11,461 nucleotides of DNA, taken from NCBI GenBank assembly GCA_002316835.1, contig DCEG01000103.1:32187-43647 (forward strand), read 5' to 3'. Position numbers and translations under genes: made by a program. Below the pieces are notes generated by a model. That model ran no database searches, had not been told where the DNA came from, and saw only the letters and a list, made by a program, of their open reading frames with translations. Shown here piece by piece: positions 1 to 6,557 of the stretch; the first letter of the stretch is position 1, and every line of letters starts with the position of its first letter. Source of the DNA: Bacteroidales bacterium UBA1035. GTDB taxonomy: Bacteria > Bacteroidota > Bacteroidia > Bacteroidales > Dysgonomonadaceae.

Positions 1-1227
1 AGTATTTTTATTGGGCACGGTATTGGTGCGATTGCACTTTCGGGTATGGCTGTGACTTTCCCGATCATGAATATTATTATTGCTTTTTCCACTCTTATTG
101 GTGTTGGGGGCGCAACGCTTACATCTATCAGATTGGGCGAGAAAGATGAAGAGAATGCGAGAAGTATTCTCGGGCACGTTGCCGTGGTAAACACCGTAAA
201 CGGCACTCTTCTTGGGGTTATATCACTGATTTTTCTTGAACCCATTTTGAGATTGTTTGGGGCGAGTGAGACATTGCTGCCTTATGCCAGTGATTTTTTA
301 TCGGTTTATATGATGGGAATCCCCATCGGTTTTGTTTTTATCGGGTTAAACAACATCATGCGTGTTACCGGATATCCGCAAAAAGCGATGCTTTCTTCCT
401 TTCTCACGGTAGCTGTAAATATCATACTTGCTCCAATTTTTATTTTCGTTCTTGGTTGGGGAATGAAAGGCGTTGCTTTGGCAACGGTCCTTTCTCAGTT
501 GGTTGGGTTGATTTGGGTCTTGATTCATTTTTTCAACAGAGATAGCCTTATTCATTTCGAAAGAAAGAGATTTAAGTTGTCCTCAAAGACTGTCCTTAAT
601 ATGATGGCGATCGGGGTTTCTCCTTTTCTGATGAACCTTACTTCCAGTCTTGTCGTTTCTATCATTAATTTTGGGTTAATGAAATATGGCGGCGATCTGG
701 CAATCGGAGCGTATGGAATTATCAATCGGGTACTGTTTTTGTTCGGAATGATTGTTATTGGGTTAACGATGGGTATGCAGCCGATTGTGGGATACAATTA
801 TGGAGCAAAGCAAATTGGTCGTTCATTCAGAGCACTTAAGTACACGATTATTGTAAGCACGTTGATTATGACTTTTGGACTATTGATTTCTCAGCTGTTT
901 CCACACCTTATTATGGGTATGTTTACAAGCGATACAGAACTTCTAGGCATTGCAGTCCGCGGAATGAGAATTACTACGATTTTATTTCCGGTTATTGCTG
1001 TTCAAATGGTTATAAGCAACTTTTTTCAATCGGTAGGGAAAGCGAAAATAGCGATCTTCCTGTCGTTAACCCGGCAACTTATTTTTCTGATTCCTTTCCT
1101 GCTTTTACTTCCCCGATATTTTGGGTTGGACGGTGTTTTTATGAGTATGCCTGCCGCCGATTTAATCGCATTTTTTGTAACGGTTCTGACATTTGCTTAT
1201 CAGTATAAACATATGAGAAAGGTATAA
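1..1227 (+). CDS. MATE-family multidrug/Na+ efflux transporter, 5' end missing
   Basis: Inner-membrane antiporter of the MATE family, which exports cationic drugs or metabolites in exchange for Na+ or H+. The reading frame is open from base 1 (residues SIFIGHGIGAIALSG precede the first in-frame ATG at 46), so the gene starts upstream and that ATG is internal. 408 residues are visible; full MATE proteins have about 440-460, so roughly the first helix is missing. What remains is a string of hydrophobic helices. N-half family features are FIGHGIGAIALSGMAV and GGATLTSIRLGEKDEENA; a C-half copy reads AYGIINRVLFLFGMIVIGLTMGMQPIVGYNYGAKQ, showing the internal two-fold repeat. It ends KHMRKV. No frameshift is seen. 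The substrate cannot be predicted from sequence. Confidence 0.93.
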   Translation, partial: SIFIGHGIGAIALSGMAVTFPIMNIIIAFSTLIGVGGATLTSIRLGEKDEENARSILGHVAVVNTVNGTLLGVISLIFLEPILRLFGASETLLPYASDFLSVYMMGIPIGFVFIGLNNIMRVTGYPQKAMLSSFLTVAVNIILAPIFIFVLGWGMKGVALATVLSQLVGLIWVLIHFFNRDSLIHFERKRFKLSSKTVLNMMAIGVSPFLMNLTSSLVVSIINFGLMKYGGDLAIGAYGIINRVLFLFGMIVIGLTMGMQPIVGYNYGAKQIGRSFRALKYTIIVSTLIMTFGLLISQLFPHLIMGMFTSDTELLGIAVRGMRITTILFPVIAVQMVISNFFQSVGKAKIAIFLSLTRQLIFLIPFLLLLPRYFGLDGVFMSMPAADLIAFFVTVLTFAYQYKHMRKV

Positions 1228-1256
1228 AAAAAACCGACCTTTAAAAAGATCGGTTT
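1226..1256 (-). terminator. Rho-independent terminator of tRNA-Leu, possibly bidirectional
   Basis: Arms AAACCGA (1231-1237) and TCGGTTT (1250-1256) pair perfectly. CTTT/AAAG can extend the stem inward after one mismatch. Read on the minus strand, the stem is followed by an uninterrupted T run (complement of the A run ending at 1233), directly after the tRNA 3' end. On the plus strand it begins 3 nt after the MATE stop and is followed only by TTTG, so it is a weaker terminator in that direction. Confidence 0.75.
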
Positions 1257-1257
1257 G

Positions 1258-1339
1258 TGCGGTCGAAGGGACTCGAACCCCCACGCCTCTCGGCACTAGA
1301 TCCTAAGTCTAGCGCGGCTACCAATTACGCCACGACCGC
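1258..1339 (-). tRNA. tRNA-Leu(UAG)
   Basis: The 82-nt minus-strand gene folds as a class II tRNA. The acceptor GCGGTCG pairs with CGACCGC and is followed by discriminator A. The D arm contains AATTGGTAG. The anticodon stem CTAGA/TCTAG encloses loop CTTAGGA, giving anticodon TAG, which reads CUN leucine codons. A long variable arm (TGCCGAGAGGCGT) is typical of leucine tRNAs. The T loop is TTCGAGT, with a T stem that includes two G-U pairs. The 3' CCA is not encoded. Confidence 0.96.
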
Positions 1340-1360
1340 ATGCAGCGTTTTTTGCGAATG

Positions 1361-1368
1361 CAAAGGTA
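1361..1368 (-). promoter_or_regulatory. Bacteroidetes -7 promoter element of tRNA-Leu
   Basis: On the minus strand this reads TACCTTTG, an exact match to the Bacteroidetes -7 consensus TAnnTTTG, 21 nt upstream of the mature tRNA 5' end. No convincing -33 TTTG lies at the usual 19-21 nt spacing. Confidence 0.5.
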
Positions 1369-1389
1369 ATACTATTTTTTTATTATCTG

Positions 1390-1959
1390 TCATTTATCCA
1401 AAACAACTTTCTCAATTATTTCGGGAAAATGTTTGTATTCCAGTTCGTGTACTTTACGTGCAACATCATCGGGAGAGTCAGCGGGTGAAACTTTACAGGT
1501 AGCCTGAAAAACTATATCACCTTCGTCGTAATGTTCATTTACATAATGTATGGATATCCCCGATTCGTGCTCACCGGCATCAACAACCGCAAGGTGAACA
1601 CGGTCTCCATACATTCCCTTACCTCCATATTTCGGCAGCAATGCCGGATGAATATTGATTATCTTGTTGGAAAATGCTTCCAAGATAGGTTGCGATACTT
1701 TTAATAAGAAACCTGCAAGCACGATAAAATCGATCTCGTATTGACGCATCGTCTCAAGGATCAGATCACCTTCATCGAACTCTCTTTTGTTAAATGTATA
1801 AGACGGAATTCCCAATTTTTTCACTCTTTCATGTACAAGAGCATCTTTTTTATTGGAAAGTATCAGTGCGATTTCAATTTTGTCACTACCTGAGAAATAT
1901 TTGGCAATATTCTCGGCATTCGATCCGCTACCTGAGGCAAATATGGCTATTCTCTTCAT
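1390..1959 (-). CDS. purN: Phosphoribosylglycinamide formyltransferase 1 (GAR transformylase)
   Basis: Cytosolic purine-synthesis enzyme that transfers a formyl group from 10-formyl-tetrahydrofolate to GAR, giving FGAR. The 189-residue protein shows the N-terminal Rossmann segment IAIFASGSGSNAENI (residues 4-18), folate-binding AGFLLKVSQPILEAF, and the catalytic signature NIHPALLPKYGGKGMYG with Asn102 and His104. The third catalytic residue, Asp, falls in HYDEGDIVFQ at about 145. The start is the ATG at 1957-1959 because the IAIFASGSG strand begins three residues later. An upstream in-frame TTG at 1981-1983 would add only eight non-conserved residues. It is transcribed divergently from acpP and stands alone on its strand. 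A possible -7 element TAATTTTG lies at 2067-2074, but without a clear -33. Confidence 0.95.
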   Translation of the reverse strand: MKRIAIFASGSGSNAENIAKYFSGSDKIEIALILSNKKDALVHERVKKLGIPSYTFNKREFDEGDLILETMRQYEIDFIVLAGFLLKVSQPILEAFSNKIINIHPALLPKYGGKGMYGDRVHLAVVDAGEHESGISIHYVNEHYDEGDIVFQATCKVSPADSPDDVARKVHELEYKHFPEIIEKVVLDK

Positions 1960-2028
1960 AAAATACGTTTTCGCTTTGCACAAAAAAACGGTAAATGTGC
2001 ACTTTTTTTGAATTTATTGATTGAAAAA

Positions 2029-2060
2029 TTGTGTGGTTAAAGAAAAATTGATTTACTTTG
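2029..2060 (+). promoter_or_regulatory. Candidate promoter of acpP-fabF-rnc
   Basis: A TTG at 2029-2031 (-33) is followed after a 21-nt spacer by TTACTTTGC (2053-2061), one base off the Bacteroidetes -7 consensus TAnnTTTG. The leader to the acpP ATG at 2119 would be about 50 nt of very AT-rich sequence with no Shine-Dalgarno motif. Confidence 0.45.
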
Positions 2061-2118
2061 CATCCACAAAATTAAAAAGAAAATATCTTTTATTTACTAA
2101 TTTAATTAATAAAAAGTT

Positions 2119-2355
2119 ATGTCTGAAGTAGCACAAAGAGTAAAATCGATCATCGTCGATAAATTAGGTGTTGAAGAAACTGAAGTAACAGAAACTGCCA
2201 GCTTTACCAATGATTTAGGAGCTGATTCACTTGACACTGTTGAGTTAATCATGGAGTTTGAAAAAGAATTCAATATCTCAATTCCGGACGATCAAGCTGA
2301 GAAGATCTCCACTGTAGGCGATGCTATTGCTTACGTTGAGCAACACGCTAAATAA
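2119..2355 (+). CDS. acpP: Acyl carrier protein
   Basis: Small acidic carrier (78 residues, the usual length) that holds growing acyl chains as thioesters on a 4'-phosphopantetheine arm during fatty-acid synthesis. The attachment site is Ser37 in the invariant motif [15 protein letters not shown]. Helix I ([17 protein letters not shown]) and the C-terminal segment [14 protein letters not shown] are typical. It is followed after 20 nt by fabF, its direct partner, in the common bacterial acpP-fabF order. It has a good candidate promoter upstream. Confidence 0.98.
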   Translation: MSEVAQRVKSIIVDKLGVEETEVTETASFTNDLGADSLDTVELIMEFEKEFNISIPDDQAEKISTVGDAIAYVEQHAK

Positions 2356-2375
2356 GAATCCATAATTAAAAATTC

Positions 2376-3638
2376 ATGGAGTTAAAAAGAGTAGTAGTAA
2401 CAGGCCTGGGAGCCGTAACGCCGCTGGGAAGCGATGTCCAAACAACATGGGAAAACGCTGTAGCGGGAAAAAGCGGGGCCGGGCCTATTACTCTTTTCGA
2501 TGCATCTTTGTTCAAGACACAATTTGCCTGTGAGGTAAAAGATTTTGATCCTAATGACCTTTTGGACAGGAAAGAAGCCAGAAGATTCGACCGCTATTCG
2601 CAGTTGGCATTAAAGTCGGCAAAAGAAGCGATAGAAAATTCAGGGCTCGATCTGGAAAAAGAAGACACCAATAGAATCGGTGTTATTTTCTCTGCCGGAA
2701 TCGGAGGTATCAAAACATTTGAAGATGAGGTTGGTAATTATTTTGTAGAACAAGAAAAAGGCCCTCGATTTAATCCATTTTTCATTCCGAAAATGATAGC
2801 CGATATCGCCGCCGGGCATATCTCTATGATTTACGGACTGAGAGGTCCCAATTACGCAACAGTTTCGGCTTGTGCGTCATCCACAAACGCCATAGCCGAT
2901 GCTTTTAACCTTATCAGATTGAACAAGGCAAATGTTATTGTAACAGGTGGAGCAGAAGCAACCATCAGCCCGTCGGCTGTTGGCGGATTCAACGCTATGC
3001 ATGCACTTTCTACCCGAAACGATTCGCCTGAAACGGCCTCGCGCCCTTTTAGTGCCAGCCGTGACGGATTTGTAATGGGAGAAGGAGCTTCGTGTCTGAT
3101 TCTTGAAGAACTGGAACACGCCCTTGCACGCGGAGCGCACATTTACGCCGAAGTTGCCGGAGCCGGAATGTCGGCCGATGCTTATCACCTCACCGCTTCG
3201 CATCCCGATGGATTGGGAGCTAAGTTGGTAATGCGTAATGCCTTGGAAGATGCAGAAATGCAACCCGAAGAGATAGATTACATCAATGTTCACGGAACAT
3301 CTACGCCGGTAGGAGATATTTCCGAAGTGAAAGCCATTCTGGATGTATTTGGAGAACACAGTTACAATCTGAACATAAGTGCAACCAAATCGATGACGGG
3401 ACACCTGTTGGGCGCCGCCGGATCGATGGAGGCCATGTTTTGTGTTCTGGCCCTCAGGGATCAAATAGTTCCGCCAACCATTAATTTTAAAGAAGGCGAT
3501 GAAGATCCGGAAATTGATTATAATCTTAACTTTACATTCAACAAAGCTCAAAAACGCGAGTTAAGAGCAGTATTATCGAATACCTTTGGCTTTGGAGGCC
3601 ATAACGCAAGCGTTATTCTTAAGAAATTCAACAAGTAA
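2376..3638 (+). CDS. fabF: 3-oxoacyl-[acyl-carrier-protein] synthase II (KAS II)
   Basis: Condensing enzyme of fatty-acid elongation that joins malonyl-ACP to an acyl-ACP with loss of CO2. The 420 residues match the normal FabF length. The thiolase-fold N-terminus KRVVVTGLGAVTPLGSD is intact. The catalytic triad is visible: Cys166 in VSACASSTNAI, His306 in NVHGTSTPVGD and His343 in KSMTGHLLGAAGS. The Gly-rich C-terminal loop SNTFGFGGHNASV is also present. It follows acpP by 20 nt and its TAA stop lies one base before the rnc GTG start, so the three genes are very likely one transcript with translational coupling into rnc. Confidence 0.98.
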   Translation: MELKRVVVTGLGAVTPLGSDVQTTWENAVAGKSGAGPITLFDASLFKTQFACEVKDFDPNDLLDRKEARRFDRYSQLALKSAKEAIENSGLDLEKEDTNRIGVIFSAGIGGIKTFEDEVGNYFVEQEKGPRFNPFFIPKMIADIAAGHISMIYGLRGPNYATVSACASSTNAIADAFNLIRLNKANVIVTGGAEATISPSAVGGFNAMHALSTRNDSPETASRPFSASRDGFVMGEGASCLILEELEHALARGAHIYAEVAGAGMSADAYHLTASHPDGLGAKLVMRNALEDAEMQPEEIDYINVHGTSTPVGDISEVKAILDVFGEHSYNLNISATKSMTGHLLGAAGSMEAMFCVLALRDQIVPPTINFKEGDEDPEIDYNLNFTFNKAQKRELRAVLSNTFGFGGHNASVILKKFNK

Positions 3639-3639
3639 T

Positions 3640-4470
3640 GTGTTAAGAAAATTTATGCGAAAAGTAAGGGCTATTCCTCATAAGGGAAAAGAGCCTTACT
3701 TCTCATTTTATAAAATGCTGGGATTTTATCCCGATAGAATTGATCTGTACCAGGAAGCTTTAACGCATAGATCATCTTCAATGCGCTCAAATTCGGGGAA
3801 ATGGGTGAATAACGAAAGACTTGAATTTTTGGGTGATGCCATTCTTGATGCTATCGTAGCGGACATTTTGTACAAGAAGTTCGAAAATAAGAAAGAGGGA
3901 TTTCTCACCAGCACCCGCTCAAGAATTGTTCAACGCGAAACGTTGAACAAGATTGCCATTGAAATCGGGATCGATAAAATTATCACTTCTTCCACCCGAA
4001 ATCTCGCTCACAACACCAATATTTACGGCGATGCGCTTGAAGCATTGATCGGCGCAATATATCTCGACCAAGGCTATCGCGTAGCGAAGAGTTTTGTTTT
4101 CGAAACACTCATCAAACAGCACATCAATATTGATACGGTTTTGAAAAGTGAAGTGGATTTTAAATCGCGATTGATAGAGTGGGGGCAAAAATACAAAATA
4201 GAGGTCGGTTTTGAAGTAACTGATTCTTCATATGATGAACAAAACAATCCTGTTTTTGAATCGCGTGTTATTGTAGGCGGAATGGATTTAGGTTCCGGTA
4301 AAGGGTATTCTAAAAAAGAATCGCACCAGAAAGCAGCAAAAAAAGCCATTAAAAAACTGCGTAACGATAACGAACTGCTGGAGAAACTACTGACTTTGAA
4401 TAAAAATGTTTCCACTGAAATAGATGAATCGGAAGAAGAAAACCTGCCGGTTGAAAACATCTCGGAATAA
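3640..4470 (+). CDS. rnc: Ribonuclease III
   Basis: Double-strand-specific endoribonuclease for rRNA and mRNA processing. The GTG at 3640, giving MLRKFMRKVRAI and 276 residues, is chosen because the frame upstream only re-reads the end of fabF. An ATG at 3655 is the alternative. The nuclease domain holds the signature NERLEFLGDAILD (58-70) and GDALEALIGAIYLD. Glu62, Asp66, Asp131 and Glu134 match the metal ligands of E. coli (E41, D45, D114, E117). A C-terminal dsRNA-binding domain (about 168-245) includes GSGKGYSKKESHQKAAKKA. The protein is longer than E. coli RNase III because of a basic N-terminal extension and an acidic tail (STEIDESEEENLPVENISE). Confidence 0.95.
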   Translation: MLRKFMRKVRAIPHKGKEPYFSFYKMLGFYPDRIDLYQEALTHRSSSMRSNSGKWVNNERLEFLGDAILDAIVADILYKKFENKKEGFLTSTRSRIVQRETLNKIAIEIGIDKIITSSTRNLAHNTNIYGDALEALIGAIYLDQGYRVAKSFVFETLIKQHINIDTVLKSEVDFKSRLIEWGQKYKIEVGFEVTDSSYDEQNNPVFESRVIVGGMDLGSGKGYSKKESHQKAAKKAIKKLRNDNELLEKLLTLNKNVSTEIDESEEENLPVENISE

Positions 4471-4497
4471 AACCACTTTTTACTCCGCTTTGGGAAC

Positions 4498-4519
4498 TGC
4501 CGTTTTTACGGCATTTTTT
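4498..4519 (+). terminator. Rho-independent terminator after rnc
   Basis: Stem TGCCGT (4498-4503) / ACGGCA (4508-4513) with a TTTT loop is followed by six T residues. It lies 28 nt after the rnc stop and closes the acpP-fabF-rnc unit. Confidence 0.85.
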
Positions 4520-4634
4520 ATTTCCTGTTCATTGTGCAAGAGCAAACAAAAGAAAAACTGCTAAATAAAGACTTGTGGTTATTTTTATTTTTGAAGAAGC
4601 TCTTGACGAGTTTTTTAACATGGTTATTTAAAAT

Positions 4635-4665
4635 AACAGCCCTACGCAGCAAACGTAGGGCTGTT
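4635..4665 (-). terminator. Terminator hairpin of pfkA, possibly bidirectional
   Basis: A perfect 12-bp stem, AACAGCCCTACG (4635-4646) with CGTAGGGCTGTT (4654-4665), encloses a 7-nt loop. On the minus strand it sits about 42 nt after the pfkA stop and runs into ATTTTAAAT; on the plus strand it runs into TTTTG. It lies between convergent rnc and pfkA. The rest of the 4471-4707 gap holds only the rnc terminator and no credible gene. Confidence 0.7.
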
Positions 4666-4707
4666 TTGTGTGAATGTCTAAAATATAATTGTCTTGGGTC
4701 TTACTGC

Positions 4708-5730
4708 TTATGCCCAAACTCCAAATGAGATTCCCATTCTTTGTCCTTGTTGCACCAGAGGTGTATCGGCAGTTACCAAGCGAAGTTTTCCGGCCACTTC
4801 TTCCAAAGGAACATCTGTAATTTCGCTGCCAATTTTTGAAACCATTCGGCCAAATTTCTTTTCATGAATAAGTTTTGCAGCGTGGCCGCCGAGCAACGTA
4901 CTTAAATTTCGGTCTGCAGGTGAGGGTGAACCTCCGCGTTGTATATATCCAAGAACTGTCTCACGGGTTTCGAATCCGGTTTGTCTTTCAATTTCACGGG
5001 CAAAATACATCGCCGGCCTCTCACTGCTTCCCTGTATTTCAATTCCTTCGGCAACGGCCACAATGGAATAAGCTTTCCCCAATTCCATGCGTTTTTTTAT
5101 CTTGTCGATGATCACTTTCATGTTGTATCCGAGTTCAGGGAGAAGAATAATATCGGCTCCGCCGGCCATTCCGGCATAAAGCGTGATCCATCCGGCGTGG
5201 TGTCCCATCAGTTCGATAACCATCACACGGCGGTGAGAACTGGCGGTGGAGTGAAGGCGGTCGATGGCGTCGGTAGCGATGTTTACGGCTGTGTCGAACC
5301 CGAAAGTTACGTCGGTTCCGTACACATCGTTATCGATTGTTTTTGGAATTCCCACTACATTCAATCCGAGCTCGGAGAGCATCCACGTTGTTTTTTGGGT
5401 ACCGTTTCCACCGATGCATACCAGACAATCCAAGCCCAACTCGTGGTAGCATTTCTTTATCTCTTCCTGATCCTTTTCATCGGGTGATGTGATTTTTTTG
5501 CGGAATATTTTTTCGCGGGCAGTCCCCAAAATTGTGCCCCCCAGGTTAAGGATACCTGAAAGAGATGAATCAGTTAATTCGATAATGTCTTTGTAAAGCA
5601 GGCCGGAAAACCCGTTTTGAATTCCGATTACTTCCATTCCATAATTATTAATGGCTGTTTTTCCAACGCCGCGTATAGTTGCGTTGATCCCGGGACAGTC
5701 GCCGCCCGAAGTGAGTATTCCAATTTTCAT
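4708..5730 (-). CDS. pfkA: 6-phosphofructokinase
   Basis: Glycolytic kinase converting fructose 6-phosphate to fructose 1,6-bisphosphate. 340 residues, slightly over the bacterial norm of about 320. Landmarks: phosphate-binding loop TSGGDCPGINATIRG (7-21), LGTAR with Arg72, catalytic PKTIDND (129-135) with Asp133 as the base, SSHRRVMVIELMGHHAGW, and IQRGGSPSPADR near the fructose 6-phosphate site. The nucleotide site reads GGNGT (107-111) instead of GGDGS, and Lys130 replaces the Gly of E. coli PGTIDND. Gly110 at the E. coli Gly104 position argues for ATP, while Lys130 is usual in pyrophosphate enzymes and plant-type ATP enzymes. The phosphoryl donor is therefore inferred, not certain. It is monocistronic with its own terminator. 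Confidence 0.93.
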   Translation of the reverse strand: MKIGILTSGGDCPGINATIRGVGKTAINNYGMEVIGIQNGFSGLLYKDIIELTDSSLSGILNLGGTILGTAREKIFRKKITSPDEKDQEEIKKCYHELGLDCLVCIGGNGTQKTTWMLSELGLNVVGIPKTIDNDVYGTDVTFGFDTAVNIATDAIDRLHSTASSHRRVMVIELMGHHAGWITLYAGMAGGADIILLPELGYNMKVIIDKIKKRMELGKAYSIVAVAEGIEIQGSSERPAMYFAREIERQTGFETRETVLGYIQRGGSPSPADRNLSTLLGGHAAKLIHEKKFGRMVSKIGSEITDVPLEEVAGKLRLVTADTPLVQQGQRMGISFGVWA

Positions 5731-5756
5731 GAATGTTTTTATAAATTTTGTTTATG

Positions 5757-5787
5757 CAAAGAAAAGAAAAAATAGAGTAAATGGCAA
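5757..5787 (-). promoter_or_regulatory. Weak candidate promoter of pfkA
   Basis: On the minus strand, a TTG (complement of 5785-5787) precedes by 20 nt a TTTTCTTTG-type -7 box whose TTTG is the complement of 5757-5760. The -7 half TTTG fits the Bacteroidetes consensus but the TA part does not. It lies 27 nt upstream of the pfkA ATG. Confidence 0.3.
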
Positions 5788-5841
5788 GATTATTTTTTGT
5801 TTTAATTAAACGATGTGTGGTGTAATCTGAATTGACTTTTT

Positions 5842-6081
5842 GAACGATTCCTATGGAGTTTAGTTGTGGGTGATTTTATCTTCTTCAGCAATTAAAATTT
5901 GGATTATTCATGAGTTTGTCCTATGAACAAATTTTGTTGGGTAGCAGCACTGAAAGGTGTGTAATCAGATAGTTACTTCAGGCGCTATACAGATTTTTTA
6001 AGTTCTCAACTTCGTAGAAGTTCTCTTTACATAATCCCCGGATGAATCCGAGGGTTATTAAGGGAGTTGTCCTACGGACAA
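5842..6081. repeat. Cluster of short REP-like palindromes in a gene-free region
   Basis: The 436-nt gap 5731-6166 has no credible ORF but holds a series of hairpins. They are ATTCC-TAT-GGAGT (5847-5859, one G-T); TTTGTCC-TAT-GAACAAA (5915-5931, one mismatch); CAC-TGAAAG-GTG (5948-5959, weak); AACTTC-GTA-GAAGTT (6008-6022, perfect); ATAATCCCCGGAT-GA-ATCCGAGGGTTAT (6031-6058, one G-T and one mismatch); and TTGTCC-TAC-GGACAA (6067-6081, perfect). Several share a three-base loop. They resemble decayed REP-type elements; the family assignment is inference. They also lie at the 3' end of the minus-strand surE-lpxB operon and could act as RNA stabilisers or terminators. Confidence 0.6.
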
Positions 6082-6166
6082 TATTGGTAAGTAGATTGCG
6101 CAAACGGTTTTCAGTTGTTTTGCATAACAATATTAAATTAGTGAGTTCAGTTAATAAATCGTCATT

Positions 6167-6532
6167 TTAATCGGATCCACCGTAAACTTTCTCCAACTCT
6201 TTTTCACGCATTTTTTGCTCCCGATATGCCCAGTCTTCTACCTGTTCCTGACTGACAAGACGACCGTCTTCGAAGAAGAAAATACTATTTATCTGACGTT
6301 GCTCAAATGAGTAAAATATTAACTCTTTGTAAACTAATTCTTCGCAAAAGACACCTTCTTCGTTATTAAAAAAGTTGTACTGCAGTGGCTTGCCATATCT
6401 TGCAATAAATACTTCTTTCTCAATTCCTGGCCTGACATCCGTGAATTTGCTGCTCTGATCTCTTAACAGTACACAAGAAGTTAACAGCCCGAAAAAAATG
6501 ACGGTTAAGAATATAATTAATTTTGTTCTCAT
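6167..6532 (-). CDS. Small predicted lipoprotein, BamE/OmlA-like motif
   Basis: 121 residues and not a named protein that I recognise. The N-terminus is a lipoprotein signal: MRTK, a hydrophobic stretch (5-17), then lipobox LTSC with Cys20 as the lipidation site. The stretch RPGIEKEVFIARYGKP (34-49) resembles the 'G-(x)-(S/T/K)-(x)-E-E-V-(x)-x-x-G-x-P' pattern of BamE/SmpA/OmlA-type small outer-membrane lipoproteins. This is a pattern resemblance only, and the rest (a beta-like ELVYKELIFYSFEQRQINSIFFFEDGRL segment, then a highly charged helix ending EKVYGGSD) is compatible. It is the last gene of the surE-lpxB unit, 25 nt after lpxB, which places it beside outer-membrane lipid A synthesis. 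Confidence 0.8.
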   Translation of the reverse strand: MRTKLIIFLTVIFFGLLTSCVLLRDQSSKFTDVRPGIEKEVFIARYGKPLQYNFFNNEEGVFCEELVYKELIFYSFEQRQINSIFFFEDGRLVSQEQVEDWAYREQKMREKELEKVYGGSD

Positions 6533-6557
6533 ACAATAGTATTATGAAAAAGTTGGT

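Noticed and set aside
1257..1502. Plus-strand ORF of 81 codons
   Set aside because: It is the reverse complement of tRNA-Leu plus the 3' end of purN; no independent coding evidence.
1960..1983. Longer purN start at a TTG
   Set aside because: It adds eight non-conserved residues before the canonical KRIAIFASGSG beginning; the ATG at 1957-1959 is better.
2877..3551. Antisense ORF of 224 codons inside fabF
   Set aside because: Shadow of fabF; the translation resembles no protein and is rich in residues expected from antisense reading.
3586..3639. ATG start for rnc at 3586
   Set aside because: It lies wholly inside fabF in another frame; conserved RNase III sequence begins only after the fabF stop.
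4534..4728. Plus-strand ORF of 64 codons between rnc and pfkA
   Set aside because: It runs through the 12-bp terminator hairpin and into the end of pfkA; low-complexity composition and no family resemblance.
5842..6081. CRISPR array
   Set aside because: The palindromes differ from each other and are irregularly spaced; there are no identical direct repeats or spacers.
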